64,000 nt of DNA from Datisca glomerata (Eukaryota; Streptophyta; Magnoliopsida; Cucurbitales; Datiscaceae): the NCBI GenBank assembly GCA_003255025.1, contig QANY01008782.1, positions 252,659 through 316,658 on the forward strand, in the 5' to 3' direction. The notes below the pieces were generated by a model. That model was given only the letters and a program-made list of their open reading frames with translations, searched no databases and was not told the DNA's origin. The position numbers and the translations under genes were made by a program. Positions within the stretch are counted from its first letter, which is position 1. Every line of letters starts with the position of its first letter. Below, in pieces: positions 55,930 through 64,000 of the stretch.

Positions 55930-56142
55930 TGTAACATCAGTTTTGATGTGTGGTGGTGTTTAAAAAAAGTATAAAATGATAAATGATCGCACTGTCGCAG
56001 ATCCCAAAGAAGAAAACATTTTAGTTGAAAAATACTTTTTTGGATCAGATATATTATATATTTATATATTAAATCTAAGACATATGAAGATATGAATTAT
56101 ACCTCTTGTAGTTTATCAAGCGTCTTTGTAAAGCATGTGTAT
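55930..56142 (-). mobile_element. Copia 5' LTR (family 2), fragment
   Basis: Matches 50,013-50,220 in the same orientation. The remaining U3 side is missing: at 56,143 the sequence switches to the beginning of another LTR. Confidence 0.7.
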
Positions 56143-56574
56143 TGTTGGGGGCTATGCCCTCAAAGCATGTGTATTGACTTTTTTATATTTAATGAGCATT
56201 ACATTTTTCTTATAATTGTTCTTTAAAATTATTGTTGAATAATTTATATAAATATCTAAAAATTCTATATTCATTAATGAGGCTATGATCCTATATTAGT
56301 ACGAGAGGATTAAGTTCATAGATAATGAATAAAATTGTCACCAACATATTAAAGTATGAAATCTTTAATGAATGGTTGCTAGTACGATTCACTAGCATTA
56401 TGAATGTATGTGATCTAGATCCGGATCATTGATGTAGATAGACATCTTAGTGAATGTACTTTATATAATGAGATTATATATGACTGGATTGATGTGAATT
56501 AATATCTTTATCAACGTGTCGTTTATAATAAAGATTTAATACACATCAATTTGATGATCATATGTGTTGGAATA
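56143..56574 (+). mobile_element. Copia LTR start (family 3), truncated
   Basis: Begins TGTTGGGGGCTATGCCCTCA, an LTR-like start with a short GGGGGC/GCCCTC dyad, followed by AT-rich sequence. Cut after about 430 bp by the LTR at 56,575. No second copy is recognised here, so identity rests on form. Confidence 0.4.
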
Positions 56575-58493
56575 TGTTCATAAGTAGCTTGTAATAACTA
56601 CTTATTTGTATTTAGTTATTTCTGAGACATTTGTATTACTGTTTTTTATGAATAAATTGAAAGTTTTAAATTAAAGTGCATTTATAAATTACTCAAGTCA
56701 TGGACCTATTGTCAACGAAAGAAGAGTGAAGATAGAAGCGTCCCCAGGCTAACTCTTCTAAAATAGTTCAGAACGATATTCGTAGTCTAAGGATTGACTG
56801 AGCAATCGATTCTGATTATGACTATTAGATTGAACTGTTGGATGTCAGTCTTGGGGCATAAGAGTGTAGACTCAAATGGTTAACCTGGACGTGTTATGAA
56901 TATGTTAAATAGACCGGTAATAAATTAGGTTAGGGACCAAAATCGTTTACATAGCTCTAAATCTAATTGTTACACCTTAAGGGTACTATTGTAATTACAT
57001 TAATCCTGAGGTGAATACGTAACTTGACTTGGTTAGTTGCAATCTTTGTTACGTCAAATGAGTGAGTTCGAATCGGTGGACAATACCTCAACTGTTAGGA
57101 TTATAATTTAATTAAGTAGGAGTTGCGTGATTCACAGATATGAAAATTCATGGTTGGATTGTGAAAGCATCAATATCACATTATGCTTTATTGATGAATG
57201 TATGAATAAATTAACTTGTCCAAGTATTCAATGAAATGATTCATTGAATAAGACTTGTGAATTGTACGAGACAATACACCATAATGTCTTCTTATTTACA
57301 GTCAATAAAAGAGTTAAGGAAATAATAATAACAGGGCTAAAATGATAATTTTACATTTTTATCTTGTTACTGATATTCACAATGGGTATTATTTTAAAAT
57401 ATTTTGTGGACCGTGAAAATAAATAGACTTTGTTTACACCAACAGAAAATGTAGCGCGCATGAATCTAGAGTTGATTCGGCATCAAACTTATAGTTGATC
57501 GTACGATGTCAAGATTAAATAGGTTCGAAATTTATAGAGATAAATTCACCGAGTATTTGAATCCTAAGTTTTGTTCATATGGGTTTATTCGGTCTCAGAA
57601 ATAGCTCAGAGAACAGAAATATAAAAATGAACTAAGTTGGACCACAATGTGTTTTGTGCCAAGGTAGATTTCCTACACCTATATATGATATGTGATGTCA
57701 CTTAAATTAGTTAAGTGTAATTGCTGTATTGAATTAATTATTTATTATTTTCTAATTATTAGATAATTAGTTAAATAAAATAAATTAATTAAATTGAAAA
57801 TGATCAGTTATATTTATCAATTAGATTGTTGAATTTTGATACAACAAAAACTCTAGGAGATCATGTAATTTTCGGTAATTATAGATAATAGGGGAATTTT
57901 TAAAAATTTTATAATATATGGGTATATTTGTAAATATCAAAAGTTACATTTTGATAAAAATCTAATAGTAATTTTATTGCAAAGAGATAATGAGGATTAG
58001 ATATAGTTGATGTTATCAACAAAAGGAGAGAAAAACATTTTCTCCTATCACTACTGTTGTCGTCGAAATTAATCTGAAAAATGAAGATTTTATTTATCTT
58101 CTTCAATCGTTTTGAGAACCCACACTAAAATTCCTATGTAAAATTCTTATGAAATATATTTTTAAAATTAACGGATGATTGTTGGTGGACTAATTCAGAA
58201 ATCGTTCGTGGAAGATCAAGTTCGTGATTTTGATCTTAAGGCTTGAAGAACACGAAGAACGCTCGAGGGAGTTCCACCAGTTCACAAATTCTCCAATACA
58301 TCGTAAAGTTGAAAAATTGTTTCCCCTTAATCTATTTGTTTTAATATCGCATATGCATTATCAAACTAAAATAGGTTTTAAATTATTTAAAATGATTAAA
58401 TAAGTTAAATCGGAAAAAATTTCATATTCTACCCACAAACCGTTCGTGGTTCAAATCTAATTTTCTTTAATTTTAAAATCGAACGACCTAGCA
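56575..58493 (+). mobile_element. Copia 5' LTR (family 1), complete, 1,919 bp
   Basis: Starts TGTTGGAATATG and ends GACCTAGCA, immediately followed by a tRNA-Met-type primer site. It is colinear with three other copies in the window. Characteristic blocks: GACTATTAGATTGAACTG, GTGAATACGTAACTTGACTT, GATTCGGCATC. It is the only copy of the family followed by a leader and gag. Confidence 0.85.
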
Positions 58494-58494
58494 A

Positions 58495-58507
58495 TTGATA
58501 TCAAAGC
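58495..58507 (+). other. Primer-binding site, initiator tRNA-Met type
   Basis: TTGATATCAAAGC differs at two positions from the TTGGTATCAGAGC sequence that follows the 5' LTR in most plant copia elements. It defines the LTR boundary and the plus orientation. Confidence 0.75.
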
Positions 58508-60214
58508 GTAGGTTTAAGATTATGCACATAGATAATTAAAATGAGTGTATCATGAATTTTATGGATGTTGGCATATGTTTGTATGGTAGATTCAAAATTG
58601 TTTTGAATATGTTTTGTGATTGGATCCCAAATTATTGGCTCTAGGCATATTTTATTTAGAATTGATGTACGCCGAATTTGAGCATAGGAATTTATGTAAT
58701 TTATTTATTACAATAGTTGTAAATTTTTAATTCATTGTAAATTCATCATCGCCTCGAAATCGTCGCCAGAAATCACTCAAAACCGCCGTCGAGAAGTCAC
58801 CGGACAGCCACCGAGAAGACGCGGGGAAATGCTATTGTTCACGCAATGGCAGTACTGTTCAATGGTGGTACTGTTCACGCCAGTACTGTTCACTGGCGAT
58901 AATGTTCACTGCTGGCTGTCGCTCGCCGCTGCATCTGTTGTCCCTTGCATGGTAAAGCCCTAATCGAATTAGGAAACTTGCATGTTTTAGAAACCCATGA
59001 TTTTTGGAAACTTAGGGTTTTTGAAATAAAAAATTTGAAATATGTTTTCAAAATCAATTTTAGTCCCTTATTTAATTTGGTAAATTTTCAACACTTGTAT
59101 AATTGCCATTTATTTTAAAATTATTTTAAAAAATAAATTCATTTACTAATTACTTGGTAATTAGTTTATCAAAGAAAAATATGTTGGAAAATTGAAATTG
59201 AAAAATATTTTTAAAAATGGGACTAATATTTTGTAAAGTGTTACAAAATGGTGGGACAACATGGAGACGAATGAGCAAATTGCATACACCATGGAGATTA
59301 ATTCATAAATTAATTTGTAATTTATTTATTATTCTTTTATTGATTTTAATTAGAAATGATCTACTAGGGAGGTCAAATTTAAATGTATAATTTAATTTTA
59401 ATCGTGCATCATCATATAACGTGCCATATAGATTAGGGGCATGAAATATCAAATTGCCATATAGTATGTACATGCATCAGTATAGATTAATTTATAATAG
59501 TTATTATTTAATTACAATGCAAAATTTATAATGGTTATGATTTTAAATTAGGATTTAAAATTAATAAAGGATTTATAAATTTCATCACGTTTTTTAAATT
59601 AATAAAAGTTATGTTTTTGGAAAAACAACCAAAAATTCAAATTTTTTTCAAAAACTAAATGGGAGGGTCGTTACGTTGAAACGTTCTCAAGGTCTCAAAC
59701 ACAAACTTAATCGTGCCACGAGGAAGGGTTAGAACTGCCCATAGTGGTCTCACTTGAATTTGAGAAACTTTGGAACCGTGTCGTTTTGAGTCATTGAGTT
59801 ATTTCAGAAGCTAAGACTTCTAAATGGAGTGGTGGGGTAGGGTCATCCCATAGACAGACTGTTAGTCCATAGCACATTTAAGGTCGACGGTTGGTTAAAC
59901 ACTTAAACTGAAGCACATTGGATTCCCCACGTAGGGGCTAGTCAATTGAGCCAAGGTGACCAAAACCATTAGTTATTGATTAAGCTAGGTATGGGGATAT
60001 TTGAGCGTTAACCAAATGAGAGGAGTCTCAATGTGATAGAAGATAGTTTGGACTTCATCCCTCGATGAGACAAGCTATCATTTTTTAACATAACATCATG
60101 GAGAAAATATTTTTTTAATGAATTTTAAAATATTTAGTAATTGCATCATGCATCATACTTTCCTAATTAATTGAATATTTATTTACACTGCTTTATTTAT
60201 TCTTTTCAGTAATC
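58508..60214 (+). other. Copia leader, about 1.7 kb, with GC-rich island
   Basis: 58,745-58,960 is GC-rich (CGCCGTCGAGAAGTCACCGG, GACGCGGGG) and contains five copies of (A/T)NTGTTCA(C/A) between 58,835 and 58,905. The rest is AT-rich with no ORF. TTTATTCTTTTCAG just before the gag ATG resembles a 3' splice site, so the leader may be spliced. Confidence 0.5.
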
Positions 60215-60985
60215 ATGTCGATATCCCCTCTTTCAACTATTCTTAACGCGAATAAATTCAATGGTGAAAATTATGTGGATTGGAAATGAAATCTTGATAT
60301 TGTGCTGACGGTAGGGAAGCACAAGTTCATGCTTACTACCCATTGTTCTCTTGAGCCTAGTATTGAATCGACTCAAGAGGAAAGTGATGTTTATGTTTTT
60401 TGGCTGCGTTCTGATGAGATCACCAGATGTTACATCTTGCCACCTATGAGCAATGTGTTACAATAACAGCCTCAGAACTTTGAAACCACCGTTGATATGA
60501 TTTTAAACATCATCAAAATGTTTGGGGATCAAGGTCATCAAGCCAAACAGACAGTTGTGCATAACTTCATGAACTGTAGGATAAAACTTGGAACTCTTAT
60601 CCGAGATTATATGATGTTAATCATAAATTATCTGAGCAAGATGGAGATCATGGGTGCTCAGGTCGATGGCAAGACTCAAGTGGATATGATCCTAGAGACT
60701 TTGCCTAGTACCTTTGAGAACTTGAAGCTTAATTATTCGGTGAATATGCTGAACTACTCACTTCCTTAGCTCATGAAAGAGCTGCAAGCTGTTGAGACCC
60801 TGTTTCTGAAGAACAAGAGAAAATTTAGAGAGGATAACTTTACTTAAAGTAGGCCTTCCACCTCAGCTCTAAGAAGAAATAGAGAAGGAGTCCAAAGAAA
60901 GTGAAGAAGCAGAAGCCGAGAGCTGCAAAGGTGAGAGCACCGTGAGAGTAGACAAGTCGAAAGACAAGTGTCATCACTGGGAAGC
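60215..60985 (+). pseudogene. gag: Copia gag (UBN2 type), several stops
   Basis: ATG at 60,215: MSISPLSTILNANKFNGENY then VDWK and a TGA. The frame continues with LTVGKHKFMLTT, VYVFWLRSDEITRCYIL, NIIKMFGDQGHQAKQTVV and LIRDYMMLIINYLSKMEIMG, and VDMILETLPSTFENLKLNY, the UBN2 Gag helices. The zinc knuckle near 60,967-61,010 reads KCHHWEAVGHWK, stop, NCPEYL: the second Cys is Trp and a stop interrupts it. Forms the particle in intact relatives; this copy cannot. Confidence 0.85.
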
Positions 60986-61059
60986 TGTTGGTCATTGGAA
61001 ATGAAACTGCCCAGAGTATCTCAAATTGGTTGCGATCTAAAGGTATATTAATGGTTACT

Positions 61060-61845
61060 GAAGCATGTTATGTAGTTGTCTCTACTTTTTCTTGGATTGT
61101 AGACTTTGCAACTACTAAACACATTTGTTGCTCCCTGCAAGGGTTCAGGAAAATTAGAAGACTTGACGATGGTGAGTTCATCTTCTGCTGGGAGAATGAA
61201 GAACTAGTATCGGCCGCACTAGTGAGAACTTTTAAATTATGTTTTGAGAAACATTTATTATTTTACGTGATGTTTATTATGTCCTGAGTATTGGGAAGAA
61301 TTTCTCTCAAAAAATTGGATCGGTTGGACAACTTTGTGATGATCGCCAAAGATATGCCATCTTTACTCCGACTTCCTCTGTGTTGTCAAGGATCTACACA
61401 GCATAATGTCATAGTTATAGGGTGTCGCCCGTAGCCAACCCATATATGCTTTAGACCTGCATTCTCCTCTGATTTTTTTGTGGCTTCTTCATAACAAAGA
61501 GCTTCCTGATCTTTGGCAACTAAGGGCTTATAGAGGTCTTCTTGTTGGTTGTTAGGAGCGTAGTTTACGGAGCGGGAGTCATAGTTCCATGATATCTATT
61601 GGTGCATTAATTGAGCAAGGATTTGATCTAAAATTCATTTATAAAGATATTGGTATTCTTAAAAATGAATGTTTATTTACTATCACACGAATGATTTATA
61701 AATTGTATCACGTAAAACCTGTAGTACCCATGATTTATGACACTGAAGCGAATATCGATTCACATAAGGATAGTAAAAGGTTAATGTGTGACTCAACCAA
61801 TCTAACCTATCTGTAGCACTTGCGTCTTGGACATATTATCCTAGT
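61060..61845 (+). pseudogene. Copia protease and pre-integrase fragment
   Basis: WIVDFATTKHICCSLQGF at about 61,094-61,147 corresponds to the copia protease active site (D kept, Ser-Gly replaced). Then come IRRLDDGE, a poorly conserved stretch, and MISIGALIEQGFDLKF near 61,589, equivalent to the RNLIS-LxxxGY block. HLRLGHI at about 61,818-61,840 is the GAG-pre-integrase signature with a stop just before it. Sequence then changes to a gypsy LTR, so integrase and RT are missing. Confidence 0.8.
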
Positions 61846-62580
61846 TCACATGTGAACAGTTCTGGTTAGATTGTTAACTAGGGAATATGATAAGACAAGA
61901 TATGATTAAGATTGTTATATGATTCTGTTTGAGACACATGTTATTTACGTGCTAGGTTGAGTCAAGTCATGATCAAGTACGTTACATTATTTCATTTATG
62001 ATATATGTCAAGTTCAGTTACGTTTTGTCATGATTGCATTTATGACATGTGGATGCATGTTATTATGTGAGTTTGCGTACTAAGTATTTTAAAATACTCA
62101 TACCCCCATAGTTGTTTATGATGCAGATAGTGATGGCGAGCAGTATGAGTGGGAGACTGTCATAACCAGTTGGATCATAGGAATTTATGATTTTAAATTT
62201 ATGATTTTGCTTCAAGACTTGGGAAAACATTTTCTGTTAAAGTTAGTTATTCAAATAGTTTATTTTACGTTATGTTCTTCTACGAATTAGGATTGTGAAA
62301 ACTTCATGAATTATGGATTTCAAAGTTTAATTATGTTTTATCGAGATTTTATTAATTATACATTTAAGACACTTTATTGCTTCCGCTATTTAATGATTAA
62401 GATTTCGATCATGGATAAGTTTAATGCTTCCGCTATTTAAAGTCAATGTTTTTCTATCATTGGTAAAATAAGTTTTTAATATTTGGGAATTTTTCTCAAA
62501 ATTAGGGTTTGTTTTGATTTGGAAATTCAATAATTGTGAAATTACACATATTTTTAACTCTCGAGAATCAGGGTGTTACA
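61846..62580 (+). mobile_element. Gypsy (chromovirus-like) LTR, 5'-truncated
   Basis: Ends GAATCAGGGTGTTACA at 62,580, the common end of chromovirus (Tekay/Del-type) LTRs in plants. Upstream, CATACCCCCATAGTTGTTTATGATGCAGATAGTGATGGCGAG resembles a known region of such LTRs that carries a pseudo-coding, conserved look. CTTCCGCTATTTAA is duplicated near 62,382 and 62,429. No primer site follows; the next base belongs to a copia LTR. Identification is from memory of LTR form. Confidence 0.45.
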
Positions 62581-63885
62581 AGAATGTTATTCGCAGTCTT
62601 AAGATCGTCTAGACAATCGAATCCAATTATGACTGTTAGGTTGAAATAATGGATGCGGGTCTCAGGGCATGGGAGTGGAGACTCTAACGGTTGACCTAGG
62701 TATATTATGGAACATGTTGAATAGACCAGTAGCCAAATTAGTTTAAAGCAAAGCCGTTTATATAGCTTTTAATCTAATTGTTACACATTAAGGGTGTTTT
62801 CATAGTTACCTTAATCTTGAGGTGAATATAAAACTTGACTTAGTTACTTGCGATCTTTGATACGCCAAAGAAATGAGTTCAAATTGTCGGACAATACATT
62901 GACTGTTGGGACCGTGATTCAACTATGTTGGAGTTGCATGATTCACATATATGAAATTCATGGTAAGATTGCAAAAGTAACAATATCACCTTATATTTTA
63001 TTGATGAGGGTGTGTGAATAAATAAACAGAGTCTGGTACTCGATGTCATGAGTCATTGAATAAGAAATGGTGATTTGTATGAGACACTTCACTGATATGT
63101 CTTTCTTATTCACAATCAATAAAAGAGTTAAGGAAATAATAACTAAATGGGTAAAACGATAATTGTATATCTCACTCTTGGTACTGATATTCAAGAAGGC
63201 TAGTATCATTAAATATTTTGTGGATCATGAAATATAAATATTTATTTGCACTAACAGAAAATTTAGTGTGCATGAATCGAGAGTTTATTCGGCATCAGAC
63301 CTATAGTGGAGTTGTACGATGTAGAGATTAAATAGGTCAAAATTTTATGAAGATAAATTAGTCGAGTATTTGAATCCCATAGCTTTATTCATGTGGATCC
63401 ATTTGGTTTCATGAGTAGCTCATAAGGACATGAATGAGAAACAACAACAGTTGAACCAAAAATGTGTTTTGCACCAAGATACACTTCCAGAACTCATATG
63501 AGATGTGTATCATCATTGTGTTAGTGAAATCCATAATTAATATTTAAATTAATAGTTTTGTTGTTTTCTAACTATTACATAATTAGTAAATAAAATTAAT
63601 TAATTAATAGAGATCAATATAATTTATCAGATCAATTATTGGACATAATTTTTGCTCTAGGGGAGATGTAAAATCCGCACATCACATTACAGAGAAAATG
63701 TGATTTTTGGTTTTTATCATATAAAGGGTATGTGGATAAATTCTGTAATTATTATATAAGGGATTGCATTAGGATTGTATCTCTTACCGAAAACCTATAG
63801 GGGAAGAGAAAATTTTGTTTTCTCTTCTACTGTTATTTTGAGAGTCCACACTTAATTCTTGATGAAATCCTTGAGGGATTTACTT
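62581..63885 (+). mobile_element. Copia LTR (family 1), truncated at both ends
   Basis: Picks up about 185 bp inside the family-1 LTR (CAATCGAATCCAATTATGAC near 62,616) and follows it through GATTCGAGAGTTTATTCGG-like sequence to about 63,885. It could be the 3' LTR of the element starting at 56,575, with the intervening pol replaced by the gypsy LTR tail, or an independent copy. Confidence 0.72.
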
Positions 63886-64000
63886 CATTAGGGTTTCAAA
63901 AGTTTTGTAATTTACAAAAATGTTTAGGGTTTTAATTGATGGTTAGGGATATTATTGGGTATATTAATTCTGTTTAATAGATGTATTATTCAATTTTTTT
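63886..64000. other. Window end, AT-rich
   Basis: No longer similar to the family-1 LTR; nothing recognised. Confidence 0.4.

Larger units (their letters stand above)
50013..56142 (-). mobile_element. Ty1/copia element, minus strand, truncated
   Basis: From right to left: partial 5' LTR (55,930-56,142), long leader (54,131-55,929), gag (53,316-54,130), protease, integrase, RT and part of RNase H (50,490-53,265), then the R-U5 part of a 3' LTR (50,013-50,480). The two LTR pieces share TGATAAATGATCGCA, TTGAAAAATACTTTTT and ATTAAATCTAAGACATA. The RNase H end, polypurine tract and U3 have been deleted. All genes are broken. Confidence 0.8.

Overview
The window reads as nuclear DNA of a flowering plant, most likely a eudicot. 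It is AT-rich and intron-containing, and it is packed with LTR retrotransposons of the Ty1/copia and Ty3/gypsy superfamilies, plus hAT, MULE and MITE-type DNA transposons. The only host-gene sequence I recognise is short displaced fragments (beta-tubulin, L-type lectin receptor kinase, O-methyltransferase, WSD1-type acyltransferase). I see no complete host gene, rRNA, tRNA or CRISPR array, and nothing bacterial or organellar. I cannot name the species. It looks like a pericentromeric or otherwise repeat-rich transposon graveyard in which nearly every coding region carries frameshifts and stops.

Layout. 1-10.3 kb: a copia LTR, an antisense gypsy gag fragment, and a decayed copia pol whose reverse transcriptase is split at its YVDD box by a solo LTR with a perfect 5-bp target duplication; the older element's own 3' LTR follows. 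10.3-11.3 kb: antisense gag start plus LTR of a gypsy element. 12-16.1 kb: a long fold-back repeat, then a hAT element with TIRs, subterminal palindrome and a broken transposase. 17.5-19.3 kb: a MULE (MURA-like) transposase cut by a gypsy LTR, whose element (19.3-22.9 kb) has a primer-binding site, a nested MITE and two tandem arrays but no gag-pol. 25.6 kb: a stray WSD1-like exon. 26.8-35.3 kb: a 5'-truncated gypsy element of the Tat type, with gag, protease, RT, RNase H, a second RNase H and integrase, then a 76-80 bp tandem array, an antisense ORF and the 3' LTR. 37.0-44.1 kb: a second Tat-like gypsy, minus strand, bounded by two LTRs and a 4/5 matching target duplication; most of pol has been lost and three tandem arrays occupy the interior. 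44.6 kb: a possible host first exon. 46.0-47.1 kb: a TTA-flanked TIR element carrying beta-tubulin and LecRK fragments head to head. 48.4-64 kb: several nested copia elements and LTRs in both orientations, with the tail of a gypsy LTR.

How the parts work together. None of the retroelements here looks autonomous. The informative content is structural: the order of nested insertions, the tandem arrays inside Tat-type elements whose units each contain a small inverted repeat, the antisense ORF downstream of integrase, and the gene-capturing TIR element with its chimeric open frame. All identities come from reading the sequence and recalling family motifs; no database search or alignment program was run.
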